64,000 bases of DNA from Bacillus sp. M6-12 (GCF_002860285.1 NZ_PGVF01000027.1:186001-250000), one strand, 5' to 3'. Positions 44,271 through 53,481 are shown, counted from the first letter of the stretch. Made by a program: numbers and translations. Notes: a model not told the origin generated them from the letters alone.

Positions 44271-45011
44271 ATGAGATTAAAGGATAAAGTAGCCATAATT
44301 ACAGGCGGTGCAAACGGAATAGGGTATGCGGCCGCGCGCGTTTTTTTAAAGGAAGGAGCGTCGGTGGCCATCGCCGATTTTAATGAAAAATCAGGTATAG
44401 AGAACGTAAATAGTCTAAAGGAACAGGGCTATCAAGCTGAATATTTCCAGGTAAACGTCGCTGACCGCAGCAGTGTAGATAGCATGGTGGAATCTGTATT
44501 GGCCCGATTTGGCAGGATAGATATTCTGATCAATAACGCAGGCATCACCCGGGATTCCATGTTAACCAAAATGAGCACTGAAGATTTTCAAAGGGTTATC
44601 GATGTTAATTTGACAGGCGTATTTCACTGCACTCAGGCTGTCGTTCCTGCAATGGTTAAGCAAGGATACGGCAAAATCATCAGTACCTCTTCAGTATCAG
44701 GGGTACACGGCAATGTCGGCCAAACAAACTATGCAGCTTCAAAGGCCGGAGTAATTGGCATGACAAAAACATGGGCAAAAGAGCTTGGCAGAAAAGGCAT
44801 AAATGTTAACGCAGTCGCACCAGGCTTTATTGAAACCAGCATGGTCGAATCTGTGCCTGAAAAGGTAATTGAACAGCTGAAGGCAATGATTCCGCTGCAC
44901 AGGCTAGGCAAGCCAGAGGATATTGCCAATGCCTATTTATATCTATCATCCGATGAAGCAAGCTATATAAATGGAACCGTCATTCATGTTGATGGCGGGA
45001 TTATGATGTAA
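44271..45011 (+). CDS. FabG-like 3-oxoacyl reductase (SDR)
   Basis: 246-residue SDR closest in pattern to 3-oxoacyl-[ACP] or acetoacetyl-CoA reductase. TGGANGIGYAAA cofactor motif, NNAGITRD, catalytic Ser in ISTSSVSGVHGNVGQTNYAASKAG (YxxxK), and the FabG-typical NAVAPGFIETSM and YINGTVIHVDGGI end. Located alone, far from a fab operon, so it may act on CoA substrates. Ribosome site GGAAAGGA. Confidence 0.9.
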   Translation: MRLKDKVAIITGGANGIGYAAARVFLKEGASVAIADFNEKSGIENVNSLKEQGYQAEYFQVNVADRSSVDSMVESVLARFGRIDILINNAGITRDSMLTKMSTEDFQRVIDVNLTGVFHCTQAVVPAMVKQGYGKIISTSSVSGVHGNVGQTNYAASKAGVIGMTKTWAKELGRKGINVNAVAPGFIETSMVESVPEKVIEQLKAMIPLHRLGKPEDIANAYLYLSSDEASYINGTVIHVDGGIMM

Positions 45012-45018
45012 ATGAATA

Positions 45019-45060
45019 AAAAAATCTGCCCTGCCACAATCAAATGGCAGGGCTTTTTTG
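45019..45060 (+). terminator. Terminator after FabG-like gene
   Basis: GCCCTGCCA (45028-45036)/TGGCAGGGC (45045-45053), then T6. Confidence 0.88.
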
Positions 45061-45266
45061 TCCTTTAGCCAGTTTGTCCCTTATACAGTGCCGCAAAAAT
45101 AATATAGACCTTGCTGTAGAAGGCAGTTTTTCACTGCAAGGGTCTGGCTTTCGTTTAATATAGTTGCGCTTAATTGTCCTGTTCTATTGCTAAAAAAGGT
45201 TCATTCGGTTAATAAAACCCTTAATTAGAAAAAGGACCAAACTGATTTGCCTGAACATCATAATAA

Positions 45267-46184
45267 TTACCGATGGCTTTCATACCGGGATTGTTTAAAA
45301 ATATCCTTCAAAATCAGTAATTCTTCCTCATCAAGCGGGGGGCTCTTTACTGCTTTCACATTTTCGCGGAGCTGTTCCAAAGAGCTGGCACCGGGAATAA
45401 TAGCTCCTACAGCTGATGAAGCAAGTGCATACCTTACGGCAATTTCATTCATGCTCCTGGACGGCAGCTTTTCCACAACCTTCGGCAAAACCCGTTGCAG
45501 GTCCCAAAAGCTGTAATCCAAGTAGCCATTCTCTTTAATGCTGCTGGAGGCTTTGTCCAGCATTTTATCGCTGAGCAGGCCTTTAGCTAACGGCCCGCGG
45601 GCAATAATGCTGACATTATTCTCTTCAATAAGCCGCATCCACTCCTCCGGGCGCCTGTCGAGCAGACTATATTGCATCATGATGCTGACGATTGAAGACC
45701 GTCTAAGATACTCTTTTATCACATTGGGACGGATCGAGGAAATTCCGTAATAACGGACATGCCCTTCCTTTACCAATTCCTCAAAAGCCTCAATTGTCTC
45801 GTCAATCGGGTCATCAATGGTTCCGCCGTGAAGCTGGTATAAGTCGATATAATCTATGTCAAGACGTTTTAAGCTGTCCTTTACGGCTGCCTTTATATGT
45901 TTCTTCGACGGTTCCCAGCTCCAGCCGTCTTTTTGCTCATTCCAGCGGTTCCCCGCCTTTGTTGATATAACCACCTTATCCCGGCAATGCTTCAAAGCTT
46001 TCCCGACGATTTCTTCATTTTTGCCAAAATCATATAAATCCGCAGTATCAAAATATGTAATTCCTTCATCGAGTGCAGCATGTATGATTCGTATCGCTTT
46101 TTCATCATCTGATCCAAGGGACATGCATCCAAGTCCCATTTCCGACACCAAAAGCTCCGAGTTTCCCAGTCTTCTTTTTTTCAA
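45267..46184 (-). CDS. Aldo/keto reductase (YqkF)
   Basis: 305-residue NADPH-dependent TIM-barrel reductase. Catalytic tetrad: Asp and Tyr in YFDTADLYDFGKNE, Lys in KVVISTKAG, and His in YQLHGG. The C-terminal cofactor segment AIIPGASSLEQLRENV is kept. It begins at TTG 46184, with AGGAG 9 bases upstream. Ortholog by position of B. subtilis yqkF. Substrate unknown. Confidence 0.92.
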   Translation of the reverse strand: MKKRRLGNSELLVSEMGLGCMSLGSDDEKAIRIIHAALDEGITYFDTADLYDFGKNEEIVGKALKHCRDKVVISTKAGNRWNEQKDGWSWEPSKKHIKAAVKDSLKRLDIDYIDLYQLHGGTIDDPIDETIEAFEELVKEGHVRYYGISSIRPNVIKEYLRRSSIVSIMMQYSLLDRRPEEWMRLIEENNVSIIARGPLAKGLLSDKMLDKASSSIKENGYLDYSFWDLQRVLPKVVEKLPSRSMNEIAVRYALASSAVGAIIPGASSLEQLRENVKAVKSPPLDEEELLILKDIFKQSRYESHR

Positions 46185-46251
46185 GGCTTTCCGCTCCTTT
46201 GTGAGTTTATTTATTCCATTGTATAGGAGGTCCGCCTCTATCTCAAAAGAT

Positions 46252-46413
46252 TCACTTTCCCCTTTTTAATTCAGTTGTCTTAGCTGGACCATGAACATCA
46301 TTGATCCAATCACCAACCAGAACATATTTGCGGCGGAATTCCTTCAGCTTCTGCTGAATCTCCCAGCCTTTGCCTGCTAAAACTATTCCTTTATCCAATA
46401 CATATACCTTCAT
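46252..46413 (-). CDS. mciZ: MciZ, mother-cell inhibitor of FtsZ, C-terminally extended
   Basis: 53-residue homolog of the 40-residue B. subtilis peptide that caps FtsZ filaments in the mother cell during sporulation. MKVYVLDKGIVLAGKGWEIQ and the KLKEF/WI positions align with B. subtilis MKVHRMPKGVVLVGKAWEIR...WI as I remember it. The gene is in the same yqkF-nudF interval. It extends about 13 residues beyond the usual end (DVHGPAKTTELKRGK). ATG 46413 has GGAGG 7 bases upstream. A longer in-frame start at 46533 would read through the repeat. Confidence 0.85.
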   Translation of the reverse strand: MKVYVLDKGIVLAGKGWEIQQKLKEFRRKYVLVGDWINDVHGPAKTTELKRGK

Positions 46414-46437
46414 AGGACAACCTCCATAGTAATTATT

Positions 46438-46639
46438 GCAGTTTAACGGGCAGTAATTTCCCTCAATATATTTATATGGATTCAAGGGGAATTCTTTTCG
46501 GGAAAACTGCCCGTAAAAACCCGATTGGTTCAACTAACCATCAGTAGGAATAAATTATTTAATGAAATTGCTTGAAAGTTTAACAATCCCTGCATGTCCA
46601 ATTAAGAGGGCATACCAGTGATGGAAGTTTCACTTTATC
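46438..46639. repeat. 202-bp tandem duplication, unit 1
   Basis: Nearly identical to 46640-46842. It contains an inverted repeat ACGGGCAGT...ACTGCCCGT (9 bp, extended by ttCCC/GGGaa) and a second one CATCAGT...ACTGATG spanning its right half. It lies between the divergent mciZ and nudF starts, so it probably carries mciZ promoter sequence. Confidence 0.85.
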
Positions 46640-46842
46640 GCAGATTAACGGGCAGTAATTTCCCTCATTATATTTATATGGATTCAGGGGGAATTCTTTC
46701 CGGGAAAACTGCCCGTAAAAGCCCGATTGGTTCAACTAACCATCAGTGGAACAAATTATTTAATGAAATTGCTTGAAAGTTTAACAATCCCTGCATGTCC
46801 CATTAAGTAGGGCATACCACTGATGGAAGTTTCACTTTATGG
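46640..46842. repeat. 202-bp tandem duplication, unit 2
   Basis: Second unit, differing from unit 1 at scattered positions and by single-base indels. Here the inner repeat is better matched (CCATCAGTGG/CCACTGATGG). It ends directly at the TAAAAT-like nudF -10 region (about 46842-46847). Confidence 0.85.
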
Positions 46843-46890
46843 TAAAATGTATGAACAATAGTGCTGTTAATAGAACAAGGAGTGGCAAAA

Positions 46891-47448
46891 ATGAAGAAAT
46901 TTGAAGAAAAAACGGTAGCTTCGGAAAAAATATATGATGGAAAAGTAATCTCTCTTCAGGTGGATGAAGTGCTGCTGCCAGATGGAAACCGATCGAAACG
47001 GGAAATTATTAAGCATCCGGGTGCTGTTGCGGTTATTGCAGTTACACCTGAAAATAAAATAGTAATGGTTGAACAATACCGTAAAGCACTAGAACGCAGC
47101 ATAATAGAAATTCCGGCCGGAAAACTAGAAAAAGGCGAAGAGCCTGTGGCTTGTGCACATCGTGAGCTGGAAGAAGAAACTGGCTATGTATCTGAAAGCA
47201 TGAACCATGTAGCATCTTTTTATACTTCGCCAGGTTTTGCTGATGAGCTTATTCATGTATTTCTCGCCGAAGACCTGAAAAAGAAGGAAGATGCGGCCTC
47301 TGCTGACGCTGACGAGTTTGTTGAGGTAATGGAATTGAGTCTGCAAGAAGCCATTGATTATATGAATCGGCAAAAAATTTACGATGCTAAGACGGCTTTT
47401 GCTGTCCAATATTTGCAGCTGAGAGAGGCAACGAAAGCGAATGAATGA
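46891..47448 (+). CDS. nudF: ADP-ribose pyrophosphatase
   Basis: 185-residue Nudix hydrolase splitting ADP-ribose to AMP and ribose-5-phosphate. The Nudix box is complete: GKLEKGEEPVACAHRELEEE followed by TGY (G-x5-E-x7-RE-U-x-EE-x-G). The ADP-ribose-type EQYRKALERSIIEIPAGKLE precedes it. ATG 46891 has AAGGAG 8 bases upstream. It overlaps yqxK by 8 bases. Ortholog of B. subtilis yqkG. Confidence 0.95.
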   Translation: MKKFEEKTVASEKIYDGKVISLQVDEVLLPDGNRSKREIIKHPGAVAVIAVTPENKIVMVEQYRKALERSIIEIPAGKLEKGEEPVACAHRELEEETGYVSESMNHVASFYTSPGFADELIHVFLAEDLKKKEDAASADADEFVEVMELSLQEAIDYMNRQKIYDAKTAFAVQYLQLREATKANE

Positions 47449-48616
47449 CTATTATGTGGACCTCCATATCCATATTGGCCGTACTAGAACCGGCAGGGCA
47501 GTAAAAATTACGGGAGCAAGGTCGCTTACGCTCAGCAGCGCTTTGAAGACAGCAAGAGAAAGAAAAGGCCTGGACATGATTGGCATTATAGATTGCCATT
47601 CTCCTGAGGTAATAGAGGAAATAGCAGAATTAATAGGAACTGGTGAATTAGCGGAAAAAACGGCTGGAGGGCTTCAGTACGGAGATATGACCTTTATTCC
47701 GGGCTCTGAGATCGAGATCAATGATGCCAATTGCCAGGGGCCGATACATGTGCTCGCATATTTACCCACTATAGAAAAGATGAAAACCTTTTCAGCTTGG
47801 ATGAGCGGCTATGTTAAGAATATTAATTTAAGCTCACAGCGAATATATACGGACGCCAGAACACTTCAAAAAGCAGTAAAATCACTGGGCGGTCTTTTTA
47901 TTCCCGCCCATGTGTTTACTCCGTTTAAAAGCCTGTACGGAAAAGGAGTAAAGCAAAGTCTTACCGAGGTTTTTGATAAAGAGTTTATAGATGCTGTTGA
48001 GCTTGGTTTAAGTTCTGATACCCAAATGGCGGAAGCAATTGCCGAACTGTCCGACTACACATTTTTAACAAACTCTGATGCCCACTCGCTCGGGAAAATT
48101 GCCAGGGAGTATCAGAAAATAGAAATGAAAGAAGCAAGCTTTTCAGAGCTTGAAAAAGCACTAAGAGGGCAGGATGGCAGAAGGATTGCTGTCAATTACG
48201 GATTGAATCCTCTGCTTGGGAAATATCATAAAACAGTGTGCGCGAAATGTCTTTCCATGCAGCATATAAATAAGACGCTTTGCAGCCTTTGCGGCAGCAA
48301 TAAGATCATCAAAGGTGTTTCTGAACGAATAGAAGAATTGGCGAGTGCCGGACAAAAACCGGAAAGGCCCCCATATGTTCACCAGGTTCCCCTCGAATTT
48401 ATTCCCGGGCTTGGACCAAAGCTAATGGATCGCCTGCTGGAAGCCTTTGGCACTGAAATGTCAATTTTGCATAAGGCTGCTTATATTGACCTGCTGAAAG
48501 TCGTGCCCGAAAAAGTCGCGGCGTATATTGATCTCGCCAGAAGCGGAAGGCTGCAGATTGAAGCTGGCGGCGGGGGTAAATATGGAAAGGTGAAATCTTC
48601 TGACCAGTTCATTTGA
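47441..48616 (+). CDS. EndoQ-like PHP-domain protein (YqxK)
   Basis: 391-residue protein with an N-terminal PHP metal-dependent phosphoesterase domain (YVDLHIHIGRT with HxH at residues 7-9, GIIDCHSPEV, IPAHVF and SDAHSLG). A four-cysteine zinc ribbon follows (CAKC...CSLCG, about residues 268-285), then a helix-hairpin-helix (EFIPGLGPKLMDRLLEAFG, about 318-336). This is the layout of endonuclease Q, which nicks DNA 5' to deaminated bases. The activity is family knowledge, not shown here. It is coupled to nudF. Confidence 0.8.
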   Translation: MNDYYVDLHIHIGRTRTGRAVKITGARSLTLSSALKTARERKGLDMIGIIDCHSPEVIEEIAELIGTGELAEKTAGGLQYGDMTFIPGSEIEINDANCQGPIHVLAYLPTIEKMKTFSAWMSGYVKNINLSSQRIYTDARTLQKAVKSLGGLFIPAHVFTPFKSLYGKGVKQSLTEVFDKEFIDAVELGLSSDTQMAEAIAELSDYTFLTNSDAHSLGKIAREYQKIEMKEASFSELEKALRGQDGRRIAVNYGLNPLLGKYHKTVCAKCLSMQHINKTLCSLCGSNKIIKGVSERIEELASAGQKPERPPYVHQVPLEFIPGLGPKLMDRLLEAFGTEMSILHKAAYIDLLKVVPEKVAAYIDLARSGRLQIEAGGGGKYGKVKSSDQFI

Positions 48617-49230
48617 ATTCTTCATAGGGTTATACTATTCAGTCCCATTGCGGGACTTATTGTTATTCTAAACGGGCTAGTAACCAGGCTGTCGATTAAA
48701 TTCGGCAGCCTTTGTTTATTATAAAAAATTATGATAATGGATAAACAGAGCAAGCTTAGCCAGATTACATAGGAAAGAACGACGCTTGCCAGTGCAGCTA
48801 GAAAGTTTAGTTATCTAAATTTATGTTGCTGCGCCCCCACCTATTTCAGTATTTACTTTGTTACATGCAAGAAGTGAAAAATAAGTTAATGTACCTATTA
48901 TTTGTAATATTTGTAACGGAACTTTAGTGAAATTTACGAAAAATTAGTTTCTTCCAAGTAGCACATGCTCTTATACATCCTGATGAATCATTGCTTTTTA
49001 CCTAAATTTTCTATTGAGACTTTCCTTTTATAGGATGAATTTCTTATACAGTAAATGGAAGCTTTATTGGTGAGTTTGACGTTTTTGTGAACAGATGGTA
49101 CTTATTGTGTAGTGATATGTGGAAAATTTAAGGTAAATATTGGTTGATAAGTTTTAAAACGAGGTAAATAGTAGTAAGCGAGTTACCAAATTTACCAGGA
49201 TAAAACCTATTTTAGGAGAGAAGATGCAGG
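48617..49230 (+). promoter_or_regulatory. Leader/intergenic region before tad operon
   Basis: Holds a terminator at 48686-48718 (AGGCTG/CAGCCT with TTTGTTT) after yqxK and a short hairpin AGTCCC/GGGACT at 48639-48657. Near the end are two direct copies of GGTAAATA (49132-49139, 49163-49170) with an inverted ATTTACC at 49190-49196, a possible regulator site. I looked for a c-di-GMP riboswitch and did not see its conserved core. Confidence 0.5.
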
Positions 49231-50022
49231 ATGTTAGAGTCAAAGAGGAGAGCCGCTATATTTTTGTTTCTTGCTTTTCTTTTAGCTTCTGTGGCGGCTT
49301 ATTTAGTGTATGAGAAGGTAAAGAATTTAAACGCAGAACTTGGAGGGATGACAAAAGTATATGTTGCGGGGACCGATATTCCCGTACGTACGCCAATTCA
49401 AGAGAGTCAGATAACTACAACGGAAATTCCCAATAAATTCGTAAACGAAGGATTTATAACGGATAAGGATGATTTGTTAAATATGGTACTGGTTGTCCCT
49501 TTATCAAAGGAAGAAATAATAACCAAAAACATGATAAAGCCATATTCAAACCTTCGGGAAGAAAACAACAGGCTTGTTGCTATGTATCCTTCCGAAAAAG
49601 TCCAGTTTGATCAAATAATTGAAGCATTAGATAGGGTAGACATAATCGTTTCTACTGAAAATAAAGGGCAGACGAAAACGGAAATCTTTATGAGGGATGT
49701 CCCCGTTGCCTTTGCAGAGGGGAAGGGCGATAAATTTGCCGGCGTGGCTTTGGAAGTGAATATGAAGGATGCTCCAAAATTAATACATATTCAAAATTAT
49801 GCAGATAAAGTGAGAGTACTTAAAGCCAACGTAGGAAAAGAAGACCCTCCGCAAACTGCAAGCCAAACGGAAGTAACTAAGCAATCAAAGGTTGCACAGC
49901 CAGCGCCCGCTGCAGCGCCACCGCAGCCTCAAAAGAAGGCCAGCCAAACAGGGACTAAACCAGCTGTAGCGCCTAATCAGCCAAAGACATTACCAGCCAC
50001 AAATGAAAGCAAAAATAAATAG
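49231..50022 (+). CDS. cpaB: Flp pilus assembly protein CpaB
   Basis: 263-residue pilus assembly protein with an N-terminal transmembrane helix (residues 9-26) and a SAF domain (VYVAGTDIPVRTPIQESQITTTEIP at about 42-66, followed by LVVPLSKEEIITKNMI), as in RcpC/CpaB. The C-terminal ~60 residues are a Pro/Ala/Gln/Lys-rich linker, likely extracytoplasmic and disordered. First gene of the tad operon; AGGAGAGAAG precedes the ATG. Confidence 0.85.
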   Translation: MLESKRRAAIFLFLAFLLASVAAYLVYEKVKNLNAELGGMTKVYVAGTDIPVRTPIQESQITTTEIPNKFVNEGFITDKDDLLNMVLVVPLSKEEIITKNMIKPYSNLREENNRLVAMYPSEKVQFDQIIEALDRVDIIVSTENKGQTKTEIFMRDVPVAFAEGKGDKFAGVALEVNMKDAPKLIHIQNYADKVRVLKANVGKEDPPQTASQTEVTKQSKVAQPAPAAAPPQPQKKASQTGTKPAVAPNQPKTLPATNESKNK

Positions 50023-50036
50023 CAAGAGGGAATCAT

Positions 50037-51188
50037 ATGGAGCCGGATCTAAAAGTTCTATTAATTAGTGACGATGAGGTCATACATAATCAAATATTAA
50101 ATGCTGTCTCAGCAAGCTATCCTGTCCAGCTGATACATACCAAGGAAGCTGTCCGAGAGGTGAACAGGGACGTGCAGGATATCGTTATTTATGTACAGCC
50201 TGAAACCGATATTGCAGTGGAAAGCATTCAATACATAAAATCGGTAGGACCTTCCACTTTAGTCATTTACATTGCAAAAGAAACAGATTTTACCCAATTG
50301 AGAAACATCTCGAAAGCCGGAGCAGCAGAGTTCTTTGTTTATCCGGAGGAACACAGTCTTTTCGTTAGCCGTTTTCCTGCCATAGTTAAAAACTATGAAG
50401 CTCAAAAAGTGAAAAAGGCGGATGCCCCTGCTTCATTTAGAAGAGGCAGAGGCAAGATCTTCTCGTTATTTAGCGGGAATGGGGGAAGCGGAAAGTCGAA
50501 TTTGGCTTCTGCGTTAGCTCAAACTCTTAAAGTCGAATCAACTGCGGAAGTGATTTTAATTGATCTTAATCTCCAATTTGGAGGGATTGAAACATTGCTT
50601 TCCATTCAGTCCAACAGGTCGATTGCCGATCTGACACCTGTTATTGATGAATTAAACGAGAGCCACATCCGCAACGTTTCTCAAAAACTGGAGTCTTCTA
50701 AGCTGGAAGTACTGATTAGTCCTTGTGACGCGGAAACAGCAGAAACCATTTCTGAGGAATTTATTGCAAAGTTATTAAGAACCTGCAGGCGAAGCTTTGA
50801 TTTTGTGATTATTGACTTGCCATCTTATATGAACAGTCATGTTGTAACAGCCTTGGAAGAATCGGACCAGATTTACTATGTATTGAATCCTGATACCCCT
50901 TCTTTAAAAGTATTAAAACAGTTTGAGGAATTATCAGTGAGATTGGGAATCGAGCTGCCTTCCAGAACGTCAATTATCCTTAATAAAATAGGAAGAGAAA
51001 ATGAGATTCAAGAAAAAGACCTTAAGAATGTTCTAAGGTTTCCCATTGCGGCCGCCGTCCGTTTGGATCATAAAGGGCTGCAGCCTTTTTTGAACAAAGG
51101 GGAGCCGGTAAGAAAAACAGTAAAAGAGAGAAGGCTTATTCCGTTTGCAAAAGATGTAAGAAAATGGGGGCTTTCTGTACTGAAATAG
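50037..51188 (+). CDS. tadZ: TadZ/CpaE, receiver-like plus MinD/ParA-type ATPase
   Basis: 383-residue localisation ATPase of Tad systems. The N-terminal ~120 residues resemble a degenerate response-regulator receiver (VLLISDDEVIHNQILNAV). The ATPase domain starts with a deviant Walker A GNGGSGKSN at about 147 (ParA-type usually KGGxGKT), then VILIDLNLQFGGIETLL and FVIIDLPSYMNSHVVTALEESDQIYYV. It probably positions the pilus machine at the membrane. Confidence 0.88.
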   Translation: MEPDLKVLLISDDEVIHNQILNAVSASYPVQLIHTKEAVREVNRDVQDIVIYVQPETDIAVESIQYIKSVGPSTLVIYIAKETDFTQLRNISKAGAAEFFVYPEEHSLFVSRFPAIVKNYEAQKVKKADAPASFRRGRGKIFSLFSGNGGSGKSNLASALAQTLKVESTAEVILIDLNLQFGGIETLLSIQSNRSIADLTPVIDELNESHIRNVSQKLESSKLEVLISPCDAETAETISEEFIAKLLRTCRRSFDFVIIDLPSYMNSHVVTALEESDQIYYVLNPDTPSLKVLKQFEELSVRLGIELPSRTSIILNKIGRENEIQEKDLKNVLRFPIAAAVRLDHKGLQPFLNKGEPVRKTVKERRLIPFAKDVRKWGLSVLK

Positions 51189-51198
51189 GGGGATTCGC

Positions 51199-52554
51199 AT
51201 GGTGGCATCCTTATTTGAAAAACGAAAAGAGAAAATTGCCAGCTCAGCTAAACTGCAATCATATCAATATGAAAATCATCTAGTAGATGAACTGGTTGAG
51301 CATTATAAAGCCCGGCTCTTAAGGGATACCAATCTCGAAGCGCTGACTCAGCTGTCACAGGGTGAAATGAGGCTGAGAATCGAGCAGCTTGTAAGCCACT
51401 TTATGGCGGAAGAAAAGGTGATTATCTCCCGTCATGATAAGGAAATATTGATTACACGCATACTTGATGAATCGGTGGGTTATGGCCCGCTTGAACCCTT
51501 GATCAATGATCCTGCAATCACGGAGATATTAATCAATGGCTGGAATGAAGTATATATCGAGAGGCTAGGGAAGCTTGAACTGACAGAAGTTGTATTTAGG
51601 GATGACGATCATGTCCGTCATATCGTCGACAGGATTGTAGCTCCGATCGGCAGAAGGATTGACGAGAGCTCCCCGATGGTTGATGCCCGCCTCCCTGATG
51701 GAAGCAGAGTGAATGCGGTTATCCCGCCGATCAGCCTAAATGGGACATTGGTATCGATAAGGAAGTTCCGGAAAGAACCATTTAAAATGGAGGATTTGCT
51801 GGATTTCCATACGCTAAACTCTTCGATGGCCGATTTTCTAGACGGAATTGTCAAAGCAAAAATGAACACTTTGATATCCGGCGGAACAGGAAGCGGAAAA
51901 ACGACTGTGCTTAATGTTCTTGCAGCCTCAATTCCACATGGTGAACGAGTTATCACTATTGAAGATTCTGCAGAGCTTCGGCTCGACCGTCCAAACGTTG
52001 CCGGACTTGAAGCGAGGCCAGCCAATGTTGAAGGCAGCGGTGAAGTTTCCATCAGGCAGCTTGTGAAAAATGCACTTCGGATGAGGCCAGACAGAATCAT
52101 CGTTGGAGAAGTCCGAAGCGGTGAGGCATTTGACATGCTTCAGGCGATGAATACAGGGCATGAGGGATCATTAACAACGGTCCACGCAAATTCTCCGGAT
52201 GATGCCCTCCGGCGGGTTGAAGCGATGGTGGTTATGGCCGGGATGGAGCTGCCGAGCCATATCATTAGAGAATATATCGTGGGTGCCCTTGATATTATTA
52301 TCCAGGCTACCCGGCTAACAGATGGTACCCGGAAAATCATTTCTATATCCGAAGTCGTCAAAAAGCCGGATGGATCCCATGAAGTAAAGGAAGTCTTCCA
52401 TTTTAAAAGAACCGGCATGAAGCAGGATGGCTCAATTGAAGGATATTTCACGCCAACTGGATACATCCCGCAGTGTCTGAGCAGGCTTGAGGTTTTTGGG
52501 ATAACGATTCCAGAGGCGGCCTTTACTCCGATATACGAAGGGGTGAAGCAATGA
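51199..52554 (+). CDS. tadA: Tad secretion ATPase TadA/CpaF
   Basis: 451-residue type II/IV secretion-type ATPase powering pilin assembly. N-terminal CpaF region (DESVGYGPLEPLINDPAITEILINGWNEVYIER), Walker A SGGTGSGKTT at about 227-236, Asp box TIEDSAELRL, Walker B RIIVGEVRSGEAFDMLQAMNTGHEG and the His box TTVHANSP are intact. It ends overlapping tadB by 4 bases. Confidence 0.96.
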   Translation: MVASLFEKRKEKIASSAKLQSYQYENHLVDELVEHYKARLLRDTNLEALTQLSQGEMRLRIEQLVSHFMAEEKVIISRHDKEILITRILDESVGYGPLEPLINDPAITEILINGWNEVYIERLGKLELTEVVFRDDDHVRHIVDRIVAPIGRRIDESSPMVDARLPDGSRVNAVIPPISLNGTLVSIRKFRKEPFKMEDLLDFHTLNSSMADFLDGIVKAKMNTLISGGTGSGKTTVLNVLAASIPHGERVITIEDSAELRLDRPNVAGLEARPANVEGSGEVSIRQLVKNALRMRPDRIIVGEVRSGEAFDMLQAMNTGHEGSLTTVHANSPDDALRRVEAMVVMAGMELPSHIIREYIVGALDIIIQATRLTDGTRKIISISEVVKKPDGSHEVKEVFHFKRTGMKQDGSIEGYFTPTGYIPQCLSRLEVFGITIPEAAFTPIYEGVKQ

Positions 52555-53477
52555 CACTTTTTATAGTTACTGCACTTACTGTCCTGATGTTCATCATTTC
52601 CGGATATTACTATCTGGACTATCGAAAGGACAAGCGTGAATGGAGAAAGCAAGTTCACAATTTTTATAATGAGGGAAATAAGCGAAAAAGCTTCATCGTT
52701 TTATTAGGGGACAGATTTGACCGAACAGAAACAGCCCAGCCGATATATGAAAAATTAACGGGTGCAAATATACCGTTTACTCCCTCCGAGTATATTGGCG
52801 CCCTGGCGGTTTCCTACATGGGTATCATCATCATCCTGCGAAACTTTTTCAGCTTAAAACTGTCAATCACCTTTATTTTGGCAGTCATTATGCTTGAGGC
52901 TGGCAAAAGGGTGCTTTTTCTGATTAGAAAGAACATGGTAAAGCAGCGGATTATTGAACAGCTTCCTGAAATTTGCCGGCTCTTGGCGAACTCCACTCGT
53001 TCAGGGATGACTTTAACCCAAGGAATAAACATGGTAGCACAGGAAATCAGCCAGCCGGCTAAAGGGGAGTTTCAAAGGCTTGCACAGGAAATTACCCTGG
53101 GGATTGACTTTAATTCAGCGTTAAGATCAATGGAAAAAAGGATTAACAGCAGGGAATTTCAATTGTTTGTAGCCACGCTCTTAATCCAGAAGAAAGCAGG
53201 GGGAAACCTCTACTCGGTTCTGGATGAAATGAGCCAGACGCTCGAAGAACGCAAAATATTGCAGCAGGAAATAAAAACAATGACAGCGGAGCAAAGATAT
53301 GTCTCCTATCTGGTTCCTCTTATCCCTATTATTCTAGTACTTATGATGAATAATGTTATAGATGGGTTCCTCGACCCCTTATTTTCTGGGCTTGGTGTTA
53401 TTCTGCTGATATTTTTCCTTGGAGGAACAGTTCTAACGTTCATTCTTGTAAGAAAAGTGACAAATATAAGGGTGTGA
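52551..53477 (+). CDS. tadB: Tad pilus inner-membrane protein TadB
   Basis: 308-residue platform protein with a T2SS GspF-like domain (EICRLLANSTRSGMTLTQGINMVAQEISQPAKGEF...GGNLYSVLDEMSQTLEER) between two N-terminal and two C-terminal membrane helices. Start overlaps the tadA stop (ATGA). It works with TadC as a platform pair in the membrane. Confidence 0.93.
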   Translation: MTLFIVTALTVLMFIISGYYYLDYRKDKREWRKQVHNFYNEGNKRKSFIVLLGDRFDRTETAQPIYEKLTGANIPFTPSEYIGALAVSYMGIIIILRNFFSLKLSITFILAVIMLEAGKRVLFLIRKNMVKQRIIEQLPEICRLLANSTRSGMTLTQGINMVAQEISQPAKGEFQRLAQEITLGIDFNSALRSMEKRINSREFQLFVATLLIQKKAGGNLYSVLDEMSQTLEERKILQQEIKTMTAEQRYVSYLVPLIPIILVLMMNNVIDGFLDPLFSGLGVILLIFFLGGTVLTFILVRKVTNIRV

Positions 53478-53481
53478 AAAC

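Noticed and set aside
46252-46533. 93-residue reading for the gene before yqkF
   Set aside because: The first 40 codons lie in the tandem repeat; the ribosome site and the MciZ match both support ATG at 46413.
48720-49230. c-di-GMP riboswitch before the tad operon
   Set aside because: A GACGC and a GAAAG were seen, but the conserved GEMM core and tetraloop receptor could not be placed.
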